Notes: a model not told the origin generated them from the letters alone. Shown: positions 1 through 8,299, numbered from the stretch's first letter. The stretch: 8,715 nucleotides of DNA from Acidobacteria bacterium UBA2999 (GCA_002346475.1 DDZV01000008.1:1-8715); one strand, 5' to 3'. Numbers and translations: made by a program.

Positions 1-1
1 A

Positions 2-1117
2 ATCAAGCAGGCTAACTTTGCAGAGGCCGCCGCGATGCTTAATGCGGCGCAGTTTATGACCAATGATATGTCATGCACGGGAGCTGATGGCCAAGATAAC
101 GTCGAGTGTACGGTCTTTAAAGGTAATGCTGGCCAGTGCAAAAAAGCCGTTGGCGGTATAGTGGATTGCTGTGAAAAGCCAAGTGGCGTGTCGTTATCGG
201 ATTACATCACAATGATTGTGGCGGTCAACAAGCTTGATACGGCAGTCATGGCCATGAATCCGTCGTCGGCAATCTATGGTTCCTGGAATACGCTTAGGGA
301 GCCAATCACGAGTACTTGGAGTGCGGTCAAAGAGCCCTTTGTGTCTGCTTGGGACTCTCTTATGGGGGCTGGGCCATCAACGGCTGCTGGCGCGGGAGCG
401 GAGCAAGCTGCGACTGGCTTCATGCAGGTGTTGACCAACAAAACGGCTGAATGGGTAGGTACGACCTTTGGTTCGGGGGCGCAATCGGCACTGTTTAGTA
501 ACGTTGGTGGCGCAGTTGGAGCCGATGGTGTCGTTTCGGGTGGTAACTTTGCGCTGGGTGGCGCTGCGGGCGCGGTTCTGAGTACGGTTATGACGGCCTA
601 CATGATTTACTCAGTCACCATGATCCTCATTCAGCTTATCTGGAAATGTGAGCAGAGTGAGTTTGAGATGAACGCTAAGCGGGTATTGAAGAGTTGCCAC
701 TATGTGGGCTCTTACTGCAAGTCTAAGTTCTTAGGTGCCTGTGTTGAGAAACGGCAATCATATTGCTGCTTTACTTCGCCGCTTTCACGGATCATTCAAG
801 AGCAAGTGCGTCCGCAATTGGGCCTTGGCTGGGGCAGTGCGAAATCTCCAAACTGTGAAGGATTGACCGCGAGTCAGTTAAACCAGGTGGATTGGAGCCA
901 AGTCAATCTGGATGAATGGATAGGTATCTTATCGATAACAGGCAACCTACCCGAAGTACCGTCACTGGATCTGGAAAGACTCACAGGCTCAGGAAGTACG
1001 CTAAACGTTGATGGAAATCGTCAGAGTGCCGCAGACAGAGCCCTTGAACGGCTAAACGGAATGGATGCCCAGAAACTGCGTCAGGAGGCGACGGAGGAAA
1101 TTTCGGGGAATAACTAG
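2..1117 (+). CDS. traN: TraN-like conjugal mating-pair stabilisation protein, 3' part (5' end outside window)
   Basis: The reading frame is open from base 2, so the ATG at 35 is internal and the gene starts left of the window; 371 codons are visible, ending in TAG at 1115-1117. TraN is an outer-membrane protein of F-type conjugation systems that stabilises contact between mating cells. Numbering from the ATG at 35, twelve cysteines are visible (14, 25, 35, 45, 46, 205, 221, 228, 236, 244, 245, 274), as expected for a disulfide-rich periplasmic or surface protein. The block at about 243-275 (YCCFTSPLSRIIQEQ, then RPQLGLGWG and SPNC) matches the conserved C-terminal signature of TraN as I know it from F, SXT/R391 and IncA/C elements. 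A glycine/alanine-rich hydrophobic stretch lies at about 170-203. The gene is convergent with the accessory genes to its right and is clearly richer in G+C than the ietAS genes. I am sure of the family, less sure of the exact element. Confidence 0.88.
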   Translation: MKQANFAEAAAMLNAAQFMTNDMSCTGADGQDNVECTVFKGNAGQCKKAVGGIVDCCEKPSGVSLSDYITMIVAVNKLDTAVMAMNPSSAIYGSWNTLREPITSTWSAVKEPFVSAWDSLMGAGPSTAAGAGAEQAATGFMQVLTNKTAEWVGTTFGSGAQSALFSNVGGAVGADGVVSGGNFALGGAAGAVLSTVMTAYMIYSVTMILIQLIWKCEQSEFEMNAKRVLKSCHYVGSYCKSKFLGACVEKRQSYCCFTSPLSRIIQEQVRPQLGLGWGSAKSPNCEGLTASQLNQVDWSQVNLDEWIGILSITGNLPEVPSLDLERLTGSGSTLNVDGNRQSAADRALERLNGMDAQKLRQEATEEISGNN

Positions 1118-1120
1118 AAG

Positions 1121-1160
1121 AAAAAATCTTTGTCAGCTCCAGTATATTTTGGAGCTGACA
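1121..1160 (-). terminator. Hairpin terminator for the leftward defence genes, possibly acting both ways
   Basis: TGTCAGCTCC (1131-1140) and GGAGCTGACA (1151-1160) form a perfect 10-bp inverted repeat around a 10-nt loop. Read on the - strand the stem is followed by AAGA and then six T (bases 1126-1121), giving a near-canonical intrinsic terminator about 100 nt past the gajB-like stop. Read on the + strand it lies 13 nt after the traN stop but has no T tract behind it (TCGCG follows), so it would be weaker for traN, though it could still protect the 3' end of its mRNA. Confidence 0.7.
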
Positions 1161-1258
1161 TCGCGCTAGATGTTGCATTATATTTAGTAAAGAGAACGTT
1201 TTTGAGGACGGTTTATGGCTTTGCAAGTTTTGAACTGAGTAGTTTAGCTAATGACTTT

Positions 1259-2935
1259 TTAAATGTGCGTTAAATCGGTAATAAACTGTGCTGCATATTG
1301 AAGATATTCCTGTTGTGGAGTTCGAATTACATCCCATCTTTTAGCATAGTTAAGGGGCCTGTCGCGTTGTTTAGCGTATGTAAGAACAAGCCGACGCTTG
1401 GCACGGGATACACCAACAAAGAAAGCACACAGATTAGAATCTTGATCCCCAAAAAATATTTCGTTCTCAACGGCCAAAATTATCGTTGAGTCGAACTCCA
1501 ATCCTTTGCTCTTATGGATAGTCAGAATACGCACAGCCTGATCATCAGAGAAACGAGTCAAGGCTTGAGGCAAGTCGGGGGTAAGTTCAAGCAATTCTTC
1601 AATGCGCGCTTTGGTATCTCCCACAACTTCACCTAATCTGGCATGTGACTCATAGTCAGGCGAGAGAGCAACAAGAGTCTCCATTCCTATTTTCTTCAAA
1701 AATCTACACACAGAATCCCACCATCCCGAAAACGGTTCATCCAACAACTCGGCCATGGCGATGATTTTTCGCTGTTCCTTGAAGAAGCTTTGGAAATTTT
1801 GCCTGACGCTAGACTGCACCTCGTCATCGGCAAAGGGAATCAATTGATTCATCAGCCGAATCCAGGCTTTGGGCTCTCGCTGGCCATAGAGACAGGACAA
1901 ATAGTCAACAACGAGCCTTGCGGCAGGTTCGACAGTAATATCCTGCATCTCCTGCTCATTCCGGTACGGTATTCCCCTAACTTCCAATGCCACCATCAGG
2001 TGATTGGCGTAAAGATCTAGTTGTTTGGACACTAATACGGCGATTTCGGATAACGGAACCTGTTCATTTCTTATCCACCCGGCAATCAAATCGGCCAAGT
2101 ACTCAGCTTCACCCTGGGCATTCTCGAATTGCCACGCGAAGACCTCTCCCTCTTCACCAGCAAGTTGGTGATCTGGCATGACGGAAGCCGGATCGAGCAC
2201 GCGAATTATCTCGTTCTGCATCCGAAGCAGGCGTGGTTTTGAACGAAAGTTTCGGTACATGTTTAATGGGACCGCTGAAAAATCCCTAGCGAACGTTTGG
2301 AAAATTCCGTCCAATGCACCTGCCCATCCCATGATTTTCTGCTTGGTATCACCGACAGCAGTGAGACGAATGCTCGTACCTTGGAAGGCTACCTTCACGA
2401 GTTCATACTGCTGATCCGTGCAGTCCTGGAATTCATCCAAGAAAACATCGCTGTAAGTTTGGCGTATGGCATTTCTTGCGACAGTGGAGGCCTTAAGAAT
2501 TTGAATTGCTAGCGGTACAAGATCATGAAATGTAATTTGCCTTTTTGTGACTTTTCTTTCGCCAATCGAATAATCCAGATCAAGAGCATCATTACCAGTA
2601 AGCACTACTCGGAAGCGATCAATAATACGCTTTGCAAACGCATGAAATGTGTAGCTATCAAAACGGGAAGCCAATTCTTGTCCACAGCGTTGCTGGATTC
2701 GCTCCTTCAAGTTTTTGCTGGCGTCAACTTTGAAAGAGATAGCGAGTATTCTCTTCGGATAACGGCAGGTTCCGGTTCGTAGGAGGAAGTCAGCTCTTTG
2801 TGCAAGCATTTCCGTCTTGCCCGCGCCCGGCCCCGCCGTCAGTGCAAGACAGCGCGCTTGTTCCTTCGCAGCCCGCAGTGCATTGGGTTCAAGAGTTAGC
2901 CCATCCGAAGGCAGCCATGCATCTACAGCAATCAC
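1259..2935 (-). CDS. gajB: UvrD/Rep-like SF1A DNA helicase, GajB-like subunit of a Gabija-type system
   Basis: This 558-residue superfamily 1A helicase has all main motifs in order: Walker A GPGAGKTE (35-42), motif Ia ISFKVDASKNLKERI (66-80), motif Ib SYTFHAFAKRI (94-104), motif II DEFQD (167-171), motif III GDTKQ with GWAGA (195-207), motif IV MYRNFRS (226-232), motif V HKSKGLEFD (474-482) and motif VI VGVSRAKRR (507-515). It is compact, without the extra domains of RecB, AddA or full-length UvrD. The start is GTG at 2935, sharing GTGA with the stop of the upstream OLD nuclease gene; no methionine precedes the Walker A motif, so a later start would destroy the enzyme. The overlap implies translational coupling. 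In Gabija the GajB helicase partners the GajA nuclease in anti-phage defence; the assignment here rests on pairing with the upstream gene. GajB proteins I know are nearer 500 residues, so this one is somewhat long. Confidence 0.85.
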   Translation of the reverse strand: MIAVDAWLPSDGLTLEPNALRAAKEQARCLALTAGPGAGKTEMLAQRADFLLRTGTCRYPKRILAISFKVDASKNLKERIQQRCGQELASRFDSYTFHAFAKRIIDRFRVVLTGNDALDLDYSIGERKVTKRQITFHDLVPLAIQILKASTVARNAIRQTYSDVFLDEFQDCTDQQYELVKVAFQGTSIRLTAVGDTKQKIMGWAGALDGIFQTFARDFSAVPLNMYRNFRSKPRLLRMQNEIIRVLDPASVMPDHQLAGEEGEVFAWQFENAQGEAEYLADLIAGWIRNEQVPLSEIAVLVSKQLDLYANHLMVALEVRGIPYRNEQEMQDITVEPAARLVVDYLSCLYGQREPKAWIRLMNQLIPFADDEVQSSVRQNFQSFFKEQRKIIAMAELLDEPFSGWWDSVCRFLKKIGMETLVALSPDYESHARLGEVVGDTKARIEELLELTPDLPQALTRFSDDQAVRILTIHKSKGLEFDSTIILAVENEIFFGDQDSNLCAFFVGVSRAKRRLVLTYAKQRDRPLNYAKRWDVIRTPQQEYLQYAAQFITDLTHI

Positions 2936-4857
2936 TCGGGCAGTTCCGCAAGCTTGGCGATCACGGCATCAGTGAGTCGTCCAAATGATTCAGGCATGTT
3001 CGCCAGCAAATCCTCGTCGCTTAGTTGAGCGAGAGCTTCGATATGAGCAGCGGGCTTGCTGCCCAGTTTAAAAAGCTTGTGATACGTAGAGAAAAGATTT
3101 AACTCGTCATAGCTATATTGGGATGGGTCATGATGGCTCTTGCCTAACACGGCTTTAATTGTTGAGTCATCCGGAACTTCCTGCTGAACACCGTAAGCAT
3201 CTGGGAAAGCAAGGAGCATTGAAAAATCTAAATCCATTGGAAATGAGAAAAACACACCACGCATTTCCAGCTCTGCAAATACACTCTTAGTGCCGTTTTC
3301 AAAGAAGTGGTGGGTACGAACAGGTACTTTGTCATCATTCCAATCTGATAAAGAAAAAGTATTTGGCAGAACTTTTTCAGGTTGATATAAGCCAAGTTGG
3401 TTATTTACATACTTTATTCTTCCCCAGCCCGCTTGATATCTGCCCACATCTAAATCGAGAAGGGTCAAAAATGGGATTTGCAGTGCTGATAACAGGCGCC
3501 AAAAATGATTGACATGCCTACCTCCAAGCGGAGCAATCGTAACCGCTGATTCATCAACTGGCGCACCCTTTGCTTGGAAAAGGCGCGGTAGTACAATTTC
3601 TTCGCTATCCCCTTCACCCAACACAACCAAACGTGAGAAGTAAATCTCAGGGAATGCCTGGACAGCCTCGCGTACAAACTTGTGCGCTTCATCGGTTTTA
3701 GCGGGTAATTGGATTTTCGTAATTCTTGATTGCCGGGTTTCGGTAAGTCGAAGATATCGAATATGTTCCGGATCGACACGTCGTAACATTGACGGAGCAT
3801 GCGTAGCGATTAGGGCCTGAGCATCCTCGTTGCTCGTCATGGAGTTCAGAGCGCTGACAATCCGCCCCAGATAGTGAGGCGAGAGGCTGTTCTCTGGTTC
3901 CTCAAGGGCAATCAAAGTAAAGACTGGCGGACGCAATTTTTCTGGGTCAAAAGAGCCGTCCTCACCGGCAAGGACAGCACGCCCAATTGCTTGAGATGAA
4001 AGAACCAATGACAGATAGAGCATCGACTTCTGGCCGTCACTGAGTCTGGAAAAATCGACAAGATGTTCATCATGTCCAGGCGAGAATGATACGGACAAAT
4101 GACGAAGCAACGCCTCGATCTCAGATGCCACAAAAGTAATCTTGGGATCTGTAAAGTAGCTGCCTTTATGAAGGGTGCCCCAAGTTTTCTTCAGGTGGGC
4201 ACTAAAAGCATTGACCGATGGATTAGCAGCCAAACTCTCACTAATCTGGTCGGTGAACCCTTTGACTTCCTCCCGTTCATTTTCCCAGTTCACTGCCCGT
4301 AGCAAGCGGCCAAGCAGCGCGTTCGTTCCATATGCTATGTGGTCAGTCGGATCTCTTCTTGCGGGCAGATAGTGGACTTGTATGTGATTTCGTTCAGACC
4401 TTGGAACCGTTTGAGGATTTAGAGGCGAACCATCCGGGCCAGCTTCAAGCACATACACAAAAGTCTCATCAATATCCCCATCCAGGCCCATAGTGGCACT
4501 TAGGCGATATCGTACCCTAGGAATTCCGTCAGGGTCATCAAGGCGCATGTGACTGAAATGGGGAGCAACGGTCGAGTTATCTTCTTCATCCTCCAACTCG
4601 GGGAACACGAAGTCCGCCTCAATCCATAACTGCCTTTCTTCGGGCGCTTCTTGTTCATCGTGCGGGACATGGAAGTCTGAGCGCTGAATACGGCGTAATG
4701 ATGGATCAAATGCAAACAGTCGGCACAAAGCCTGGAGTGCAGCAGTCTTGCCTGACCCGTTGGGGCCAATCAGATAGGTAATATTTTCCAGTGTCAGTTC
4801 TGTTGGTTCAGCACCAAAACTCTGAAAATTTGAAACCCGAATACTGTGCAGTTTCAT
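2932..4857 (-). CDS. gajA: Class 2 OLD-family ATPase/TOPRIM nuclease, GajA-like subunit of a Gabija-type system
   Basis: This 641-residue protein joins an ABC-type ATPase to a C-terminal TOPRIM nuclease domain. ATPase motifs: Walker A GPNGSGKT (31-38), signature LSDGQKS (272-278), Walker B TLIALEEPE (314-322) with catalytic E319/E320 region, and the H-loop ATHAPSML (351-358). TOPRIM motifs: GEGDSEE (414-420, E415 the likely catalytic glutamate), LLDLD (466-470, D468 and D470) and a candidate third metal site DLD at 542-544. The ATG at 4857 has AGGA 7 nt upstream (4868-4865). The next gene starts inside its stop codon. Class 2 OLD nucleases are defined by a downstream UvrD/Rep-type helicase, the arrangement of Gabija, in which GajA cuts DNA and responds to nucleotide levels. 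The protein is longer than the roughly 580 residues of the Bacillus GajA, so it may be a divergent variant; an acidic segment at about 67-93 may be part of the extra length. PARIS is unlikely because the ATPase and TOPRIM domains are fused. Confidence 0.85.
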   Translation of the reverse strand: MKLHSIRVSNFQSFGAEPTELTLENITYLIGPNGSGKTAALQALCRLFAFDPSLRRIQRSDFHVPHDEQEAPEERQLWIEADFVFPELEDEEDNSTVAPHFSHMRLDDPDGIPRVRYRLSATMGLDGDIDETFVYVLEAGPDGSPLNPQTVPRSERNHIQVHYLPARRDPTDHIAYGTNALLGRLLRAVNWENEREEVKGFTDQISESLAANPSVNAFSAHLKKTWGTLHKGSYFTDPKITFVASEIEALLRHLSVSFSPGHDEHLVDFSRLSDGQKSMLYLSLVLSSQAIGRAVLAGEDGSFDPEKLRPPVFTLIALEEPENSLSPHYLGRIVSALNSMTSNEDAQALIATHAPSMLRRVDPEHIRYLRLTETRQSRITKIQLPAKTDEAHKFVREAVQAFPEIYFSRLVVLGEGDSEEIVLPRLFQAKGAPVDESAVTIAPLGGRHVNHFWRLLSALQIPFLTLLDLDVGRYQAGWGRIKYVNNQLGLYQPEKVLPNTFSLSDWNDDKVPVRTHHFFENGTKSVFAELEMRGVFFSFPMDLDFSMLLAFPDAYGVQQEVPDDSTIKAVLGKSHHDPSQYSYDELNLFSTYHKLFKLGSKPAAHIEALAQLSDEDLLANMPESFGRLTDAVIAKLAELPE

Positions 4858-4934
4858 CCTTTTTTCCTAATACATATGGCCCGAAAAATTAAATCTTCCC
4901 GTTCCATGGGTGATTTTTACAGAACAAGAATTCC
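4858..4934 (-). other. 77-nt junction between the protease gene and the nuclease gene
   Basis: Read on the - strand this gap ends in TTAGGAAAAAAGG before the ATG, which supplies the gajA-like ribosome binding site. I see no strong hairpin followed by T residues, and no convincing -35/-10 pair. The absence of a terminator leaves read-through from the ietAS-like pair into the Gabija-like pair open, while the length would also allow a weak promoter. It is the longest gap among the four large genes and is the natural boundary between two modules. Confidence 0.5.
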
Positions 4935-7313
4935 CTACACTCGAGCCCGTGCACGTTCTCTAGCCTTAAGCTCTATGCGTTGTGATATTTGGCTATACAG
5001 CTGGGCTTCCTCATTCTCTCGATCAGTGACAGTCACAACCAAGGCATAGTCTTCTTGTTCGAAACTCAACGCCTCACCCCAATCTCTATCTTGTCGAGTA
5101 ATTACAACAAACCACTTTTCAGAAGGCTTCGGCTGTTTAATCCGCCAAGTTGAAGATTGAACTGTACCTTTACCTCTTAATTCAGCACTTATGTCCCTAT
5201 TACTTGTAGCATCATCATTTCTGGTTTTAGTTTCATCCTGAGTACTGTGATTGAAATGCCTTTGAACAGACTCAAGCGACTGATCTTTGACTAACCTAAA
5301 AGACATTTTAGTGGCCACATAGTCTATCCTAGTTGTCCTGACCGCTGGACAATAAGACAGAGTAACTCTAATTTCTCTGGAAGCACGCTGAGACCTTAAA
5401 AAATCATCGGGAAGCGGCAGTTCGAAAAAGTGATGCGAGTTGTTTTCAATTTTCTCTTCAGCCATTAAGACAACGGCATTTTGTGAAGATCTAAAAAGCT
5501 CCCCCTCATCAACAGCACCATAACCAGCTATATCTCTAAACGCATCTCGTCCATTTGCGCTCCTATAAGATTTCTTCATATCTTCAGGAAAGCTGCTTTC
5601 AATCTCCGACAGCATATTCGCATGATTAACCAGTAGTGCTCTGAGCAAATTAGCAGAAGCCTTCGGGTAGTTATTCAATAAACGACCTGCAAGATGGGTA
5701 ATGTAAGGTGCCGCAAAACTTGTTCCGCTAATTTCGCTAAACAATGTGTTCCCAACGAATCGACTATTACAGGTCAGTACCCCCATGCCTCGCATAACTG
5801 CATTGAGTTCGTTGCCTGTTCTTATTGGAGAAGCCAAGTTTCCACCCATAGCTACCAGCTCGGGTTTAATTGCACCTTTAATAGTGGGACCGTGACGTGT
5901 AAATGGGGATGGTTGATTTTCTGTGGCTGGAGCCAATTGCCCAATTTCAGGATACCGTTGAGCATCGAAAGTCGCATTATGTCGAGCCAAGCTTCCCACC
6001 GTTAGAACGTTTAGTGCCGGAGCTGGATCTATGATAATACTTTCGTCAGCTAGAAGGTATTCTGGAAACTCGTCTCTCCAGCTATGTCTTGGCACATCTG
6101 GATCGATAGAGCCTGAGAAGTTCCCAGCAGAAACGACAAATAAGATATTGAAGTCCCTAGCCAATTTATCCAAGACATACGCAATTCCTCGAATATGACG
6201 ATTATCGTAAGGTGCATTGGAATTCCCTAACGACAAATTGAAAATCCGACATTGGTGTTCTTCGACAAAATAGGTTACAGCTTCAATGAGAGTTTTTTCG
6301 ATAGAACTGGAGTCAAATTCTGCATTCTCATCAAGAATTCTACCATTGAAAATCCAAAGTTCAGGGTGCCAATAATTTGTTGAGTTACACGCTTCCAAGT
6401 CACCATACAGAGCTACACCAGCAACAGCAGTGCCATGACCATTCAAATCCATGCCGTCTGTATCACCAATAAAGTCTGCACTTTCCGCAATTGCGGGTGC
6501 CAACAGGGGGTGGTTAGTATTTACTCCGCTATCAAGGACGCAAACTCTTGCAGCTTGATGAGTAGGGGATTGTATTCCTTCAGGAATTCTATTGATGTCA
6601 CAATTTAGTTGGCTATAGCGAATACCGCTCTTGGGGGGGAGATCAACAAGTCTGACATCAGAGTGATTCAGCAGTAGATTAGCCTGACTAGAGTTAACCT
6701 CCAAACGGTACATTACTAAGCTATCAAGGTTAACTTTATCTGTTCGCCGTATTCCGTTATGAGCTAGCCAACGCTCAAATGCATCACAAGTGCTTAATCT
6801 CTCTGGGTGATGAGCAACAGCTACAGGCCAAAGCTCTACATCTAAGAGAAACTTCTCTGACCTTGGTAAGCCATGCCTTCTTAGAGCCCAACTTTTCCGG
6901 TCATCACTTGTCCAGTTATCGATTCCCTCTATGGCCTCGAGAATCTGCTTGTACGTCAATTCTGTCTCGTCCAAACCTAAGCGTTGCAGGTGATCTTCAA
7001 ACACAGTCATTCCGGTTTCATCAACAAAAACAACACACAGATGATTGTCTTCTTGGCTTACAAACTCGATACCATGTTTGTTTAGATGGGTAATATCGAG
7101 AAGTCCTGTATAACGAATTTTCAGTACAAAATTACCCGGACGTGACGTTTGCTGACTTTGTGCGAATCTGATTGATTCAGTTAAGTCTCTAGATAATTTT
7201 TGACCATGCCCCCGAAGATCACCTCGTGGATGTTTTGGGATATTGACTTTCCTTGTTCTACGTTCATTTTCAAGCAGTTCTCTTTCAATCTTAAGATGTT
7301 CATAATTAGCCAT
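4935..7313 (-). CDS. ietS: Subtilisin-family (S8) serine protease, IetS-like subunit of an IetAS defence system
   Basis: This 792-residue protein has a complete subtilase catalytic set: Asp261 in VLDSGV, His293 in NGHGTAVAG, oxyanion Asn398 in VVSAGN, and Ser532 in SGTSFAAP. About 250 residues precede the catalytic core and about 190 residues, rich in predicted strand and charged residues, follow it (about 600-792). There is no signal peptide: the start MANYEHLKIERELLENERR is strongly charged, so the enzyme should be cytoplasmic, unlike secreted subtilisins. The start is ATG at 7313, 14 nt after the ATPase stop, with AGGGA 6 nt upstream. A cytosolic subtilase directly downstream of a small AAA+ ATPase is the IetAS arrangement, first described as a toxin-antitoxin-like incompatibility locus on Agrobacterium Ti plasmids and later reported as an anti-phage system. 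The target of the protease is not evident from sequence; that the ATPase restrains or directs it is inference. Confidence 0.87.
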   Translation of the reverse strand: MANYEHLKIERELLENERRTRKVNIPKHPRGDLRGHGQKLSRDLTESIRFAQSQQTSRPGNFVLKIRYTGLLDITHLNKHGIEFVSQEDNHLCVVFVDETGMTVFEDHLQRLGLDETELTYKQILEAIEGIDNWTSDDRKSWALRRHGLPRSEKFLLDVELWPVAVAHHPERLSTCDAFERWLAHNGIRRTDKVNLDSLVMYRLEVNSSQANLLLNHSDVRLVDLPPKSGIRYSQLNCDINRIPEGIQSPTHQAARVCVLDSGVNTNHPLLAPAIAESADFIGDTDGMDLNGHGTAVAGVALYGDLEACNSTNYWHPELWIFNGRILDENAEFDSSSIEKTLIEAVTYFVEEHQCRIFNLSLGNSNAPYDNRHIRGIAYVLDKLARDFNILFVVSAGNFSGSIDPDVPRHSWRDEFPEYLLADESIIIDPAPALNVLTVGSLARHNATFDAQRYPEIGQLAPATENQPSPFTRHGPTIKGAIKPELVAMGGNLASPIRTGNELNAVMRGMGVLTCNSRFVGNTLFSEISGTSFAAPYITHLAGRLLNNYPKASANLLRALLVNHANMLSEIESSFPEDMKKSYRSANGRDAFRDIAGYGAVDEGELFRSSQNAVVLMAEEKIENNSHHFFELPLPDDFLRSQRASREIRVTLSYCPAVRTTRIDYVATKMSFRLVKDQSLESVQRHFNHSTQDETKTRNDDATSNRDISAELRGKGTVQSSTWRIKQPKPSEKWFVVITRQDRDWGEALSFEQEDYALVVTVTDRENEEAQLYSQISQRIELKARERARARV

Positions 7314-7327
7314 TCCTAGTCCCTTTT

Positions 7328-8299
7328 TTAACTTTCTCGAGAAGCTGCTTGCTTCAAGTCCTTAACGGTCAAAAATTCCTGACTACGTAGGATCATCCTT
7401 TTTACTGCTCTACGAACAATACGTTCAATATCAGCGCCACTCTTTGTAGAAAATATCCCGAGGATAGATTTATCATCTAACTCAAATTGGCGACGTACAC
7501 CACGCAATTTGAGTGAAAGAATTTGTTGTATTTGCAGCTCATCAGGTAATGGGAAGTCAATTTTTTCATCGAAGCGTCGCCAGATAGCACTGTCTAAAAT
7601 GTGCTCATGGTTTGTAGCTGCTAAAATTAGACTCTTCCCTTGATAAGCGTCCATCATCTGAAGCACTGCGTTAACGACGCGGCGTAACTCACCATGTTCA
7701 CCTGAGTCAGAACGTTCTTTGCCTATGGCGTCAAATTCATCAAATAAAACCACCATAGAATGTTCAGAAACAAAATCAAAAACTTTGCGAAGATTCGCGG
7801 CTGTTTCACCCAAAAAAGAAGATACCAACGCATCGAGACGAACAATTGCAAGAGGTAAATCAAGCTCAAAAGCAATGACCTCAGCTGCTAAGGTTTTCCC
7901 GCAACCTGGAGGACCATGAAAAATAATTTTTCCAGAAGGCTTCATTCCAAAACTTCTCAGTACATCGACACGGCGGTGTTCCTCAAGAAGTTCCTCGATG
8001 GGTGCGATACTAGATTCAGGTAAAACCATTTCTTCTATTGGTCGCTGAGCTTGTCGAACATCTAAAAGTGGTAGTCCTCGCTCTTTATCTACAGGAGGAG
8101 TAGGCAAAGCGTTACGTCCATTTTGTTTAAGCGGTCTTAAATGCTCACCATACAATATCTGCTCAAGATCATTTGCAAGAAGGTGATGTTGCTTTTGACG
8201 CTCATCTTGAATAACAGCTTCTGAAGCAAGCCGAAAGGCCTCGGAATCACCAATGGTTCCAGCCCTAATCAACTGTCTCAGTATTTTACCGTTAGCCAC
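7328..8299 (-). CDS. ietA: Small AAA+ ATPase, IetA-like subunit of an IetAS defence system
   Basis: From the chosen GTG this is a 323-residue single-domain AAA+ ATPase. Motifs: Walker A GPPGCGKT (129-136), Walker B VVLFDEFD (183-190), sensor 1 AATN (227-230), the RRFD box with likely arginine finger (241-244), and a sensor 2 region GADIERIVRRA (288-298). The N-terminal 90 residues (from MANGKILRQLIRAG, with DERQKQHHLLANDLEQIL) match the helical N-terminus I recall in AAA proteins paired with subtilases. The open frame extends to a TTG at 8317, but GTG at 8299 is the better start: AAAGGGG (8313-8307) sits 7 nt upstream of it, and that Shine-Dalgarno would lie inside the coding region if TTG were used. 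The stop is 14 nt before the protease start, so the two are very probably co-translated partners. The fold resembles FtsH/katanin-type AAA cores but has no protease or membrane domain of its own. Confidence 0.87.
   Translation of the reverse strand: MANGKILRQLIRAGTIGDSEAFRLASEAVIQDERQKQHHLLANDLEQILYGEHLRPLKQNGRNALPTPPVDKERGLPLLDVRQAQRPIEEMVLPESSIAPIEELLEEHRRVDVLRSFGMKPSGKIIFHGPPGCGKTLAAEVIAFELDLPLAIVRLDALVSSFLGETAANLRKVFDFVSEHSMVVLFDEFDAIGKERSDSGEHGELRRVVNAVLQMMDAYQGKSLILAATNHEHILDSAIWRRFDEKIDFPLPDELQIQQILSLKLRGVRRQFELDDKSILGIFSTKSGADIERIVRRAVKRMILRSQEFLTVKDLKQAASRES

Noticed and set aside
981..1226. An 81-codon open frame on the - strand across the traN 3' end.
   Set aside because: It lies mostly antisense to traN and over the hairpin, has no recognisable domain and no clear ribosome binding site.
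1242..1253. GTTTAGCTAATG resembles the KorA operator of IncP plasmids (10 of 12 bases).
   Set aside because: It lies between two convergent gene ends with no visible promoter, and an 8-bp palindrome TTAGCTAA can occur by chance in AT-rich DNA.
1259..2935. Housekeeping UvrD, Rep or RecB-type repair helicase.
   Set aside because: At 558 residues it is shorter than these, lacks a RecB nuclease domain, and is translationally coupled to an OLD nuclease on what looks like mobile DNA.
2932..4857. PARIS (AriA/AriB) or a standalone class 1 OLD nuclease.
   Set aside because: The ATPase and TOPRIM parts are fused in one protein, and a UvrD/Rep-like helicase gene overlaps its stop codon, which is the class 2 OLD or Gabija arrangement.
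5694..7093. Open frames of about 100 codons on the + strand within the protease gene.
   Set aside because: They are antisense to a well-supported subtilase with intact catalytic motifs, and their products show no domain-like pattern.
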